DNA from: Aequorivita marisscotiae
GTDB taxonomy: Bacteria; Bacteroidota; Bacteroidia; Flavobacteriales; Flavobacteriaceae
NCBI RefSeq assembly: GCF_029814825.1
Contig: NZ_CP122379.1
Span: 992,001 to 1,056,000 of the forward strand
Direction: 5' to 3'
DNA length: 64,000 bases
This document shows, in pieces, positions 10,230-17,983 of this stretch (position 1 is its first letter; every line of letters begins with the position of its first letter). The notes below the pieces were generated by a model. It did not search any database, was not told the origin of the DNA, and worked only from the letters and a program-made list of their open reading frames with translations. Made by a program: the position numbers and the translations under genes.

Positions 10230-10886
10230 ATGCAGCCGCTCAAGATACTCAACACCCATTATATTTCTCACAACGTTAAATGCTTTGTACTAGAAAAACC
10301 ATCAGGGTTTACTTATACTCCGGGACAATCGGCACGTATTTCCATCAATTTGCCAAACTGGAAGGACCAAATCCGTCCATTTACATTTACGTCGTTACAG
10401 CATTGGGAATACTTAGAATTCATCGTAAAAATTTACGAAGATCACAAAGGTGTAACTTCGCAAATGGGCAGATTAAAGACTGGTGACGAACTGTTACTCC
10501 ACGATGTTTACGGCACAATCAAGTATAAAGGTCCCGGTATATTTATAGCTGGCGGTACGGGAATCACCCCTTTTATTGCAATATTTAGAGCGCTTTTTGA
10601 AAGTGGAAATCTGCGGAATCTCGCACTTTTGTATTCCAACAAAACCAAGGAAGACATAATTTTACACGATGAATTAACGAAAATGTTGGGGCCAGCCTAC
10701 AGAAATGTTTTCACTCAAGAAGGGGTAATTGGCTTTCGCGAACGCAGAATTGATCGAAAATTTCTTATTGAAACAATCGGAAGTTTCGATTCGCGATTCT
10801 ATGTTTGTGGTCCTAAAAAATTTACAGAAGAAATTTGTAAAGCATTGGTGAGCTTGGGTACAAACCCCGAATATCTAATAGTTTAA
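10230..10886 (+). CDS. FAD-binding ferredoxin/flavodoxin-NADP+ reductase-like oxidoreductase
   Basis: A 218-residue member of the ferredoxin-NADP+ reductase superfamily. The N-terminal FAD-binding barrel includes the flavin motif RPFTFTSL. The C-terminal NAD(P)-binding half includes GGTGITPFIA and FYVCGPKKF. No iron-sulfur domain is attached, so it probably exchanges electrons with a separate flavodoxin, ferredoxin or protein domain. Convergent with the downstream permease gene. The exact partner is unknown. Confidence 0.88.
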   Translation: MQPLKILNTHYISHNVKCFVLEKPSGFTYTPGQSARISINLPNWKDQIRPFTFTSLQHWEYLEFIVKIYEDHKGVTSQMGRLKTGDELLLHDVYGTIKYKGPGIFIAGGTGITPFIAIFRALFESGNLRNLALLYSNKTKEDIILHDELTKMLGPAYRNVFTQEGVIGFRERRIDRKFLIETIGSFDSRFYVCGPKKFTEEICKALVSLGTNPEYLIV

Positions 10887-10924
10887 ATATTTTCTGATAA
10901 TAGTATAATTGTGCTTTTTCAGAA

Positions 10925-12130
10925 TTAAATTAACAGCTTCTCCCGAACTCTACTCGATGCAATTTTTGAAGCGATAATTCCTAACACACTAATCGTTACA
11001 AAAACAATTACAATATTCAGTAACTCTAATTTTACAGGATAGGGAAGGGTACTGGTTATAGCTACAAACTCAAATTTAAGTTGTGCCATTACGGCTAGAA
11101 TTCCCAAGAAAATTCCGAACGAACCTCCAAGCACGGTCATTAAGGTACCTTGAAGAAAGAAGATACGACGGATTTCTGGCAATGAAGCACCCAAGTTGTA
11201 GAGTGTTTTTATGTTTTTTCGCTTGTCTAATACCATCATAATTATGGAACCAATTACGTTGAAAAGGGCAATTATCAATACCAAAGTGAAGATTAAATAT
11301 ACCGCGATATTTTCGGTATTGAGCATTTTATAAAGCGTGTCGTTTTGCTGAATTCTGTTTTTGATAGTAATACCTTCTGGAAAAATTTTTTCAATTTCGC
11401 TTCGCACTTTGTCTTCTGTTGCCGTAGGTGAAAGTTTTATTTCAATAGAAGAAATTTTAGTACTATCTAAGGACAGCAAATTTCTAGCAAATTCTAAGTC
11501 GGAAAAAACATATTTTGCATCCAGTTCCTCGTTTACTTGGTACACCCCGGAAACTACTACATTTTCTTTTGTGAAAGCATCTGTTGGATCCAGTGCATTG
11601 AGTTGTCCCGTCCCCGGTTTTGGAACGTAAATTTCCAAAAGTGCGCCATAATCGCGCACTCCCAACGATAGTTTCGCAATGGTAGAAAGCCCTACTACAA
11701 CTTCATTTTGGTTTCTAACAAACCAATCGCCATAGTACATTATACTGTCTAGCTGCGTTACTTTTCCATAAAGTGAATCTACACCTTTAATATAGGCGAT
11801 GTGGTTTTTTCCTTTATAATGAAGAAATATTCGTTCTTCGATTATTTCTGAAAAGGTTTCAATGCCTTCAATATCGTTTAACTCATTTTTTTGGGCCTCG
11901 GTAAATAATATTGTTTTACCGTTTTTGGGAATTATTTTAAGATCGCTGTCAAAAATATTTGTAAACTGAAGACTAAAGTCTTTTAGTCCCGAAAAGCCCG
12001 AAAGCACTATGAACAAGCACATGGCTCCCACAACCACGCCCACCGCCGCGATGCCCGTAATAATATTAATAGCATTGTTACTGCTTTTTGAAAACAAATA
12101 ACGCTTGGCGATGTAGAGCGAAAAATTCAA
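10925..12130 (-). CDS. FtsX/LolC-type ABC transporter permease
   Basis: Inner membrane permease of 401 residues with the MacB/LolC topology: one N-terminal transmembrane helix (GIAAVGVVVGAMCLFIVLSG), a large periplasmic domain (about 45-265), and three C-terminal helices (from about 270). By family it would extract lipoproteins or act in mechanotransmission together with an ATPase that is not encoded nearby. It starts 1 nt after the rbfA stop, so the two are surely cotranscribed, an arrangement common in this family. Confidence 0.88.
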   Translation of the reverse strand: MNFSLYIAKRYLFSKSSNNAINIITGIAAVGVVVGAMCLFIVLSGFSGLKDFSLQFTNIFDSDLKIIPKNGKTILFTEAQKNELNDIEGIETFSEIIEERIFLHYKGKNHIAYIKGVDSLYGKVTQLDSIMYYGDWFVRNQNEVVVGLSTIAKLSLGVRDYGALLEIYVPKPGTGQLNALDPTDAFTKENVVVSGVYQVNEELDAKYVFSDLEFARNLLSLDSTKISSIEIKLSPTATEDKVRSEIEKIFPEGITIKNRIQQNDTLYKMLNTENIAVYLIFTLVLIIALFNVIGSIIMMVLDKRKNIKTLYNLGASLPEIRRIFFLQGTLMTVLGGSFGIFLGILAVMAQLKFEFVAITSTLPYPVKLELLNIVIVFVTISVLGIIASKIASSRVREKLLI

Positions 12131-12131
12131 G

Positions 12132-12527
12132 TTATGACTTTTTTCGTTTCGGAAGTAAATCCGGATTTTTTAAAGGATTATCTTCACCTTTTACTGCCTT
12201 GTCTATCTTTTCAATATATTCCAACGAATCGTCGTTATAAAAGGAAAGATCCGGCATTTTACGCAGTTGGTTCTTGGTAAGCTGTGCAATTTGATGTTTT
12301 ATAGTTGGTTTTAATTTGTTTAGTTCAACCACAATACCATCGGCTTTATCTGCTGGAAATACACTTACATATACTTTCGAAATAGAAAGATCTGTGGTAA
12401 CCGTTACCTTACTTACGGAAATTATTATGCCTGTTTGTCCGGCTTCGCGAAGCATATTTTGCAACACATTTGCGAGGTCGTTTTGTAAAACACTCGCAAT
12501 TTTCTTTTGTCTATTACTTTCTTCCAT
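12132..12527 (-). CDS. rbfA: ribosome-binding factor A
   Basis: Cold-shock-related 30S maturation factor with a KH-like fold, 131 residues from the ATG chosen here (MEESNRQKKIASVLQ). A longer in-frame extension upstream has no family support and would read through the promoter. Family features include the N-terminal RQKKIASVLQNDLANVLQ helix and the VTTDLSISKVYVSVFP strand. First gene of a two-gene unit with the permease. Confidence 0.95.
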   Translation of the reverse strand: MEESNRQKKIASVLQNDLANVLQNMLREAGQTGIIISVSKVTVTTDLSISKVYVSVFPADKADGIVVELNKLKPTIKHQIAQLTKNQLRKMPDLSFYNDDSLEYIEKIDKAVKGEDNPLKNPDLLPKRKKS

Positions 12528-12531
12528 ACTG

Positions 12532-12539
12532 CAAAAATA
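12532..12539 (-). promoter_or_regulatory. promoter -7 element of rbfA
   Basis: On the minus strand TATTTTTG matches TAnnTTTG. It ends only 4 nt before the rbfA ATG, so the transcript would be leaderless or nearly so. Confidence 0.5.
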
Positions 12540-12606
12540 GAATATAAAACCATACAATAGGTTAATGAAGCTTGGAGCTTGGTGAAATTCAATGCGATTA
12601 AGTTTG

Positions 12607-12614
12607 TATTTTTG
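12607..12614 (+). promoter_or_regulatory. promoter -7 element of the methylmalonyl-CoA epimerase gene
   Basis: TATTTTTG matches the -7 consensus, 18 nt before the ATG at 12633; divergent from rbfA. Confidence 0.55.
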
Positions 12615-12632
12615 AACTACTAAATTGAAAAT

Positions 12633-13040
12633 ATGGAGAAAATAGAACACATAGGTATTGCGGTTAAAAATATTAAAGATGCAAATAAAATATACGAAGT
12701 CTTACTGGGAGCCGCTCCGTACAAAAGTGAAAAGGTGGAAAGTGAAGGAGTGGAAACTTCCTTTTTTCAGTGTGGGGAAAGTAAAATAGAACTTTTGGAA
12801 GCATTAAACCCCGATAGTCCGATTGCAAAATTTATTGAAAAAAGAGGCGAGGGCATACATCACATTGCATTTGCGGTAAAAGATATTGAAGCAGAAATGG
12901 CCCGTTTAAAAAAAGAAGGCTTTGTATTGCTAAACGAAAAACCCAAAAGAGGCGCTGATAATAAATGGGTTGCTTTTATTCACCCAAAGTCTGCAAATGG
13001 AGTTTTGGTAGAGCTTTGCCAAGAAATTGAGAATAACTAA
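12633..13040 (+). CDS. mce: methylmalonyl-CoA epimerase
   Basis: A 135-residue glyoxalase/VOC-fold enzyme that interconverts the epimers of methylmalonyl-CoA in propionyl-CoA or odd-chain metabolism. The metal ligands are visible: His7 in EHIGIAVKN, a second His in GEGIHHIAFAVKD and the C-terminal Glu in VLVELCQE. The length is standard. It stands alone; the mutase genes are not in this window. Confidence 0.95.
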   Translation: MEKIEHIGIAVKNIKDANKIYEVLLGAAPYKSEKVESEGVETSFFQCGESKIELLEALNPDSPIAKFIEKRGEGIHHIAFAVKDIEAEMARLKKEGFVLLNEKPKRGADNKWVAFIHPKSANGVLVELCQEIENN

Positions 13041-13048
13041 AAATAGTT

Positions 13049-13078
13049 TTGTGGTATTTGGAAAGTGTTTTACCTTTG
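13049..13078 (+). promoter_or_regulatory. promoter of the tRNA gene
   Basis: TTG at 13049-13051 and TACCTTTG at 13071-13078, separated by 19 nt, match the flavobacterial promoter TTG-N17-23-TAnnTTTG. It predicts a leader of about 70 nt before the tRNA. Confidence 0.6.
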
Positions 13079-13156
13079 CGAACCTTAAATTCGTCCTTTT
13101 TAGGATTAGGCATTAACTTAAGATTTGGTAGTTAATTGAAATATTGATAGTATAAC

Positions 13157-13230
13157 GGTCCCATAGCTCAGCTGGTTAGAGCACCTGACTCATAATCAGG
13201 GGGTCCATGGTTCGAGCCCATGTGGGACCA
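13157..13230 (+). tRNA. tRNA with CAU anticodon, probably tRNA-Ile2 (lysidine-modified)
   Basis: A complete cloverleaf of 74 nt. The acceptor stem GGTCCCA pairs with TGGGACC, the discriminator is A, the D arm is GCTC...GAGC, the anticodon stem is CTGA/TCAG with loop CTCATAA, and the T arm is CATGG..CCATG; CCA is not encoded. The CAU anticodon fits elongator Met or Ile2. The C4-G69 and C5-G68 pairs are known determinants for TilS in E. coli tRNA-Ile2 and favour Ile2. Its 3' 17 nt plus flank are duplicated at 13319-13341. Confidence 0.93.
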
Positions 13231-13299
13231 CTTTTTTAGTCTGAAACTTTATTGTTTACAAATTGTTGTTATTGCAATTTGAATTTGGCGAGAAGTTTA

Positions 13300-13319
13300 C
13301 ACTGAGCGCAGTCGAAGTG
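13300..13319 (+). repeat. short palindromic repeat, GAGCGCAGTCGA family
   Basis: CACT-GAGCGCAGTCGA-AGTG, with short complementary ends. The 12-nt core recurs at 39160-39171 and, inverted with one mismatch, at 39214-39225. Here it directly abuts the duplicated tRNA end. Confidence 0.6.
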
Positions 13320-13341
13320 AGCCCATGTGGGACCACTTTTT
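13319..13341 (+). repeat. duplicated 3' end of the tRNA gene
   Basis: These 23 nt are identical to 13214-13236: the last 17 nt of the tRNA (GAGCCCATGTGGGACCA) plus C and five T. The 5' part of the tRNA is absent, so this is a partial copy, as left by integration or by repeat-mediated duplication. Confidence 0.75.
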
Positions 13342-13491
13342 CAATTGAAAAATTATTGCACCCTTTAGAATTATGCAATTTTTACTGCTATAACGAGTTA
13401 TTACAATACGATTTTCTATATTTAATTTTTAATACGTAAATTTTATTATTTTAGATTTATTATAGCAATCCCCAATCGATAATTCTGTTTA

Positions 13492-13686
13492 ATGCTATCA
13501 AACATTTATCTTTTAATGTTTTTGGTTGTGCAGGCTAGAGAAGATGTGCCACCACCAAATGATCCACCACCCCCCGGTCCCCAATTACCAATTGATGATT
13601 CGTTATGGATTTTAATTGTGGCTGGTCTAATTTATGGAATCTATATAGTTTACAAACATCGCAAAGCTATAAATAAGGCGTCATAA
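13492..13686 (+). CDS. small proline-rich single-span membrane protein
   Basis: A 64-residue protein: an N-terminal hydrophobic stretch (signal or first helix, ends near QARED), a proline run (VPPPNDPPPPGPQLP), then one transmembrane helix (LWILIVAGLIYGIYIVY) and a short basic tail. This layout recurs in many small flavobacterial proteins. The 3' end overlaps the convergent ribE end by 20 bp. No function known. Confidence 0.6.
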   Translation: MLSNIYLLMFLVVQAREDVPPPNDPPPPGPQLPIDDSLWILIVAGLIYGIYIVYKHRKAINKAS

Positions 13687-14254
13687 GATTTTTTATGTAC
13701 TTCCCAATAATATCAAATTCTAAATTTACTTCGCTTCCCACGTTAATTGTTTTAAAATTGGTATTCTCAAAAGTATAGGGAATAATAGCTACACTAAAAG
13801 CTTCCTTTTTAGAATTTACCACAGTTAAACTAACGCCATTAACAGTAATAGATCCTTTTTCAACAGTGCCGAAATTTGTATTGTTATATTGAAAAGTAAA
13901 AACCCAACTGCCACTTTTATTTTCAATTTGAGTACAAGTAGCTGTGCCATCCACATGTCCTTGAACCATATGCCCATCTAAACGGTCGCCGAGTTTCATG
14001 GCTCTTTCTAAATTTACCAACGAACCAATTTTTAGATTTTTAAGATTTGTTTTATCCAAAGTTTCTTTAATAGCGGTAACCACATACGATGCTTCGTGTA
14101 TTTTTACAACAGTTAAACACACCCCATTGTGCGAAACGCTTTGGTCTATTTTAAGTTCCTGCGACAGTGAACTTGCTACTTCAATATGAAGATTTTCACC
14201 TTCGCGGGTAAGTTGGGCAATTTCGCCAACGGTTTCAATAATTCCTGTAAACAT
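13667..14254 (-). CDS. ribE: riboflavin synthase, alpha subunit type
   Basis: Catalyses dismutation of two 6,7-dimethyl-8-ribityllumazine molecules to riboflavin. At 195 residues it shows the two tandem lumazine-binding barrels: the first begins MFTGIIETVGEI and contains SVSHNGVCLTVV; the second contains HMVQGHVDGT and GSITVNGVSLTVV. It stands alone with its own promoter. Confidence 0.97.
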   Translation of the reverse strand: MFTGIIETVGEIAQLTREGENLHIEVASSLSQELKIDQSVSHNGVCLTVVKIHEASYVVTAIKETLDKTNLKNLKIGSLVNLERAMKLGDRLDGHMVQGHVDGTATCTQIENKSGSWVFTFQYNNTNFGTVEKGSITVNGVSLTVVNSKKEAFSVAIIPYTFENTNFKTINVGSEVNLEFDIIGKYIKNLMTPYL

Positions 14255-14267
14255 TGTAGTATTTGGT

Positions 14268-14275
14268 TACATTTG
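14268..14275 (+). promoter_or_regulatory. promoter -7 element of pdxA
   Basis: TACATTTG matches TAnnTTTG, 35 nt before the pdxA ATG. It interleaves with the divergent ribE promoter, which lies 5 nt further on. Confidence 0.55.
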
Positions 14276-14280
14276 TACTG

Positions 14281-14288
14281 CAAAAGTA
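14281..14288 (-). promoter_or_regulatory. promoter -7 element of ribE
   Basis: TACTTTTG on the minus strand, 26 nt before the ribE ATG. The predicted start site falls on the pdxA -7 element. Confidence 0.55.
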
Positions 14289-14310
14289 ACAATTTAAAAA
14301 GCCAAACGTA

Positions 14311-15372
14311 ATGAGCGCAGAAGATAAAATAGTGGTGGGTATTTCCATAGGCGATATAAATGGCATTGGAAGTGAAGTAATTCTAAAAACATTTGAAGAT
14401 TCGCGTATGTTAGAGTTTTGCACGCCCGTTATTTTTGCTTCGGTTAAGTTGCTGTCTTTCTTTAAAAAGCACTTCGAAACTGATATAAACTTTCACGGAA
14501 TAGATAAAATTGAAGATTGCATTCCCAAGAAAATAAACGTATTAAACGTTTGGAAAGAACACGTAGATGTAAAATTTGGTGCAGAAACACCCGCTGGCGG
14601 CGAATATGCCATTAAATCGTTAAAGGCCGCTGTAGAAGCATTAAAAGCTGAAAAAATTGACGCCCTGGTTACCGCGCCTATTAATAAAGCTAACATACAG
14701 TCAGAAAATTTTAACTTCCCGGGCCATACAAATTATTTGGCACAGGAACTTGAAGGGGAGAGTTTAATGCTATTAATTTCTGAAAACTTGCGTGTTGGGT
14801 TACTTACAGACCATGTACCCGTAAAGGACGTAGCCAAAAATATAGATCGCGCACGTATCGATAAAAAAATAAATACAATTTACCATACTTTAATTGAAGA
14901 CTTTGGGATTGAAAAACCAAAAGTAGCGGTTTTGGGTATTAATCCCCACACTGGCGATAATGGAGTTATTGGAGACGAAGACGACACTATTTTGCGCCCC
15001 GCCTTAGACAATATCCGAAAAAATGGCAAAATGGTCTTTGGGCCCTATGCTGCCGATAGCTTTTTTGGTTCGGGCAACTATAAAAATTTTGATGCAATTA
15101 TTGCGTCGTACCACGATCAAGGTTTAATACCGTTTAAAACGTTGGCTTTCGGAAAGGGAGTAAATTTTACCGCGGGACTTAACCGCATACGCACTTCGCC
15201 AGATCACGGAACAGCTTTCGATTTAGCAGGAAAGAACGAAGCCAATTTTGAGTCTTTTCGCGAAGCGGTTTTTAGCGCAGTTTCAATTTATAAAACACGC
15301 GAACAATACAAAGAAATTTCAAAAAATCCGCTCCAGACAAATCGCAAAAGAGGGTTCTCAAAAAAGAAATAA
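14311..15372 (+). CDS. pdxA: 4-hydroxythreonine-4-phosphate dehydrogenase
   Basis: NAD-dependent enzyme of the deoxyxylulose-5-phosphate-dependent pyridoxal phosphate pathway, 353 residues. Family motifs: GISIGDINGIGSEV at the N-terminus, TAPINK, FPGHTNYLA, DHVPVKDV, GINPHTGDNG, YHDQGLIPFK and the C-terminal TSPDHGTAFD; the metal-binding histidines lie in FPGHT, YHDQG and PDHGT. The start at ATG 14311 fits the family. Confidence 0.97.
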   Translation: MSAEDKIVVGISIGDINGIGSEVILKTFEDSRMLEFCTPVIFASVKLLSFFKKHFETDINFHGIDKIEDCIPKKINVLNVWKEHVDVKFGAETPAGGEYAIKSLKAAVEALKAEKIDALVTAPINKANIQSENFNFPGHTNYLAQELEGESLMLLISENLRVGLLTDHVPVKDVAKNIDRARIDKKINTIYHTLIEDFGIEKPKVAVLGINPHTGDNGVIGDEDDTILRPALDNIRKNGKMVFGPYAADSFFGSGNYKNFDAIIASYHDQGLIPFKTLAFGKGVNFTAGLNRIRTSPDHGTAFDLAGKNEANFESFREAVFSAVSIYKTREQYKEISKNPLQTNRKRGFSKKK

Positions 15373-15381
15373 AAAAATGAA

Positions 15382-15409
15382 TTGCTATTGAAATATTTTT
15401 TTATCTTTG
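15382..15409 (+). promoter_or_regulatory. promoter of the DUF177-rpmF operon
   Basis: TTG at 15382-15384, 17 nt spacing, TATCTTTG at 15402-15409: a good match to the flavobacterial promoter, 38 nt before the coding start. Confidence 0.6.
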
Positions 15410-15447
15410 CACCCGCCTTATCCGTAAGGTTAAGGTCTTAAATAGGT

Positions 15448-15999
15448 GTGAAAATGAAGGATTTGAAAGAGTTTACCATCCCTTTCGTAGGGTTGAAATT
15501 AGGAAAACACCAGTTTAACTTTGAATTAAAAAAAGCGTTCTTTGAGCATTTTGAGTATGACGAATTTAATGACGCTGCCATTAATCTCGACGTACAGCTG
15601 GAAAAAATGAGCACGTTGCTCGAGATTACATTAACATTTAATGGGTCTGTAAACGTTGCTTGCGATACAACAAATGAGCCTTTTGATCAAGAAATTGCCG
15701 GCTCGTATAATTTTGTTGTAAAATTTGGTGAGGAATATAATGATGAAAATGAAGATTTGCTCATTTTGCCTCACGGAAGTTACGAAGTAAACATCCAGCA
15801 ATACGTTTATGAATCTGTTGTGTTGGCTATGCCCTCACGAAAAATTCATCCGGGAATTGCAGACGGCACATTAAAAAGCGATATACTCGATAAACTTGAA
15901 GAATTAAGTCCGAAGGCCATAGATCAAGAAGAACTGCCCGAAGACAACAATACCGATCCCCGATGGGATTCATTAAAAAAACTATTAACGGATAAATAA
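15448..15999 (+). CDS. DUF177 (YceD-like) protein
   Basis: A 183-residue acidic protein of the DUF177/YceD family, thought to act in 23S rRNA accumulation and almost always found just upstream of rpmF, as here (9 nt gap). The second half carries the family pattern of an acidic strand region followed by PHGSYEVNIQQYVYESVVLAMP and a C-terminal DPRWDSLKKL. The usual paired cysteines of the family are not seen. The frame opens with GTG at 15448; the ATG two codons later (15454) is an equally good start. Confidence 0.88.
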   Translation: MKMKDLKEFTIPFVGLKLGKHQFNFELKKAFFEHFEYDEFNDAAINLDVQLEKMSTLLEITLTFNGSVNVACDTTNEPFDQEIAGSYNFVVKFGEEYNDENEDLLILPHGSYEVNIQQYVYESVVLAMPSRKIHPGIADGTLKSDILDKLEELSPKAIDQEELPEDNNTDPRWDSLKKLLTDK

Positions 16000-16008
16000 T
16001 AAATAGCA

Positions 16009-16206
16009 ATGGCACATCCAAAGAGAAAAATCTCGAAAACAAGAAGAGATAAGAGAAGAACGCATTACAAAGCTACTGCACCTACGCTTGCAACAGACCC
16101 AACAACGGGTGAGTCGCATCTTTTCCACAGAGCACACTGGCACGAAGGCAAGATGTACTACCGCGGTCAAGTTGTAATTGATGCAACTGAGCAGGTAGAA
16201 GCTTAA
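16009..16206 (+). CDS. rpmF: 50S ribosomal protein L32
   Basis: A small basic ribosomal protein of 65 residues, starting [20 protein letters not shown], which is typical of L32. The CxxC zinc motif of some L32 versions is absent, so this is the zinc-independent form. Last gene of the DUF177-rpmF unit, followed by a terminator. Confidence 0.97.
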   Translation: MAHPKRKISKTRRDKRRTHYKATAPTLATDPTTGESHLFHRAHWHEGKMYYRGQVVIDATEQVEA

Positions 16207-16225
16207 TATATTTTAAACATACTCA

Positions 16226-16257
16226 AAACTCTCACATTCCCGTGAGGGTTTTTTTGT
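16226..16257 (+). terminator. rho-independent terminator after rpmF
   Basis: A 10-bp stem (AAACTCTCAC with GTGAGGGTTT, one G-U pair) around a 6-nt loop, running into a T tract; 20 nt after the rpmF stop. Confidence 0.85.
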
Positions 16258-16376
16258 TTTTTAACTTTACAATAAGTCAAAAACAACTTAATTAGTGCCG
16301 AATTTCAAGTAAAATTTAGTATTTTTCACTCTTTTTAAAGATTTTTGGTCTTTTTTGTGAATTTTAATTCAGCCTT

Positions 16377-17375
16377 ATGAATACTATCACGGCAGCTATT
16401 ACCGCTGTAGGGAGCTACGTTCCAGATTATGTTCTTTCCAACAAAGTACTGGAAACTATGGTAGATACCAACGACGAGTGGATTACCTCCAGAACCGGAA
16501 TTAAGGAAAGGAGAATACTAAAGGATAAAGACAAAGGAACTTCCTATCTTGCTATCCAAGCGGCCAAAGACCTTCTCCAAAAAAGCAATACAGACCCTGC
16601 CGAAATAGATATGGTAATCATGGCAACCGCAACGCCAGATATGCCCGTGGCAGCCACAGGAGTTTATGTGGCTACACAAATTGGTGCCGTAAATGCATTT
16701 TCTTTTGACCTAGTTGCAGCTTGTTCCAGTTTTCTGTTCGGAATGTCAACGGCCGCGCGATATATTGAATCAGGAAAATACAAAAAGGTGCTTCTAATTG
16801 GCGCAGACAAAATGTCGTCTATAATAGATTATACCGATAGAACAACATGCATTATATTTGGTGATGGCGGCGGCGCAGTTCTATTTGAACCAAACACAGA
16901 AAACCTTGGTGTAAAAGACGAATACCTTCGTACCGATGGTATAGGCAGGCCATTTTTAAAAATTGATGCTGGCGGCTCTTTGCTTCCGGCTTCAAATGAA
17001 ACGGTGGCCAACAAACAACACTTTGTCTTTCAGGAGGGAAAAACAGTTTTTAAATTCGCCGTTTCGAATATGGCAGACGTTTGCGAAAAGGTAATGAAAA
17101 ACAATAACCTTACAGGCCAAGATGTAGACTGGCTTGTGCCGCATCAGGCTAACAAGCGTATTATTGATGCAGCTGCTTCGCGAATGAAATTGCCCGATGA
17201 TAAGGTAATGATAAACATTCACAAATACGGCAATACTACTTCTGCTACGTTGCCACTGTGTTTGGCCGATTATGAAAAACAACTTAAAAAGGGCGATAAT
17301 TTAATATTCGCCTCATTCGGAGGAGGATTTACTTGGGGCGCTGTTTATGTAAAATGGGCCTACGATACTAATTAA
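16377..17375 (+). CDS. fabH: beta-ketoacyl-ACP synthase III
   Basis: Condenses acetyl-CoA with malonyl-ACP to initiate type II fatty acid synthesis. In 332 residues the catalytic triad is clear: Cys in VAACSSFLF, His in VPHQANKRI, Asn in KYGNTTSATLP; the C-terminal glycine strand FASFGGGFTWGAV is also present. It heads a likely fabH-accB-accC unit, so chain initiation and malonyl-CoA supply are encoded together. Confidence 0.97.
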   Translation: MNTITAAITAVGSYVPDYVLSNKVLETMVDTNDEWITSRTGIKERRILKDKDKGTSYLAIQAAKDLLQKSNTDPAEIDMVIMATATPDMPVAATGVYVATQIGAVNAFSFDLVAACSSFLFGMSTAARYIESGKYKKVLLIGADKMSSIIDYTDRTTCIIFGDGGGAVLFEPNTENLGVKDEYLRTDGIGRPFLKIDAGGSLLPASNETVANKQHFVFQEGKTVFKFAVSNMADVCEKVMKNNNLTGQDVDWLVPHQANKRIIDAAASRMKLPDDKVMINIHKYGNTTSATLPLCLADYEKQLKKGDNLIFASFGGGFTWGAVYVKWAYDTN

Positions 17376-17410
17376 CTTTATAACCAACGCAAAAGACTAA
17401 ATTTTATAAT

Positions 17411-17902
17411 ATGGATTTAAAAGACATTCAAAACTTGATCAAGTTTGTGGCGAAAAGTGGCGCCAGCGAAGTAAAACTTGAAACGGAAGACATAAAGATC
17501 ACAATTAAAACAGGATCTGAAGACACTAAAGGAGAAACTACTTACATTCAGCAAATACCAACGATGGGGCAACCGCAAATGCAAATGCAACAACCCCAAG
17601 CCGCGGCAACTCCACAGGCTGAAACGGCAACAGAAGCTCCTGCCACCAAAACCGATTCTAAATACATAACTATTAAGTCGCCAATAATTGGTACTTTCTA
17701 CAGAAAACCCGCTCCAGACAAACCCGTTTTTGTTGAAGTTGGCGATACAATTAACGTAGGCGATGTGCTTTGCGTAATTGAAGCAATGAAACTTTTTAAC
17801 GAAATAGAAAGCGAAGTTTCTGGTAAAATAGTAAAGGTTTTGGTAGACGATTCTTCACCGGTAGAATTCGACCAACCTTTGTTTTTAGTAGATCCGTCGT
17901 AA
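17411..17902 (+). CDS. accB: biotin carboxyl carrier protein of acetyl-CoA carboxylase
   Basis: A 163-residue carrier subunit. It has an N-terminal dimerisation segment (MDLKDIQNLIKFVAKSG), a Gln/Pro/Ala-rich flexible linker (about 50-85), and the biotinyl domain with the modified lysine in VIEAMKLFNEIE. Lies 35 nt after fabH and upstream of accC. Confidence 0.97.
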   Translation: MDLKDIQNLIKFVAKSGASEVKLETEDIKITIKTGSEDTKGETTYIQQIPTMGQPQMQMQQPQAAATPQAETATEAPATKTDSKYITIKSPIIGTFYRKPAPDKPVFVEVGDTINVGDVLCVIEAMKLFNEIESEVSGKIVKVLVDDSSPVEFDQPLFLVDPS

Positions 17903-17983
17903 ATATAAACTCCAAATCACAAATTCCAAATTCCAAAAATAGTGGGATTTGAAAAATTTGGGATTTGTTATTTAAGAAACGTT

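Noticed and set aside
12528..12650. N-terminal extension of rbfA
   Set aside because: The frame is open but its residues have no family match and the segment contains the rbfA promoter and the start of the divergent epimerase gene.
13319..13341. Possible second tRNA
   Set aside because: Only the 3' part of the T arm and acceptor strand is present; the 5' half of a cloverleaf is missing.
17942..17983. N-terminal extension of accC
   Set aside because: The biotin carboxylase N-terminus is the ATG at 17984; the upstream codons come from an AT-rich inverted repeat.
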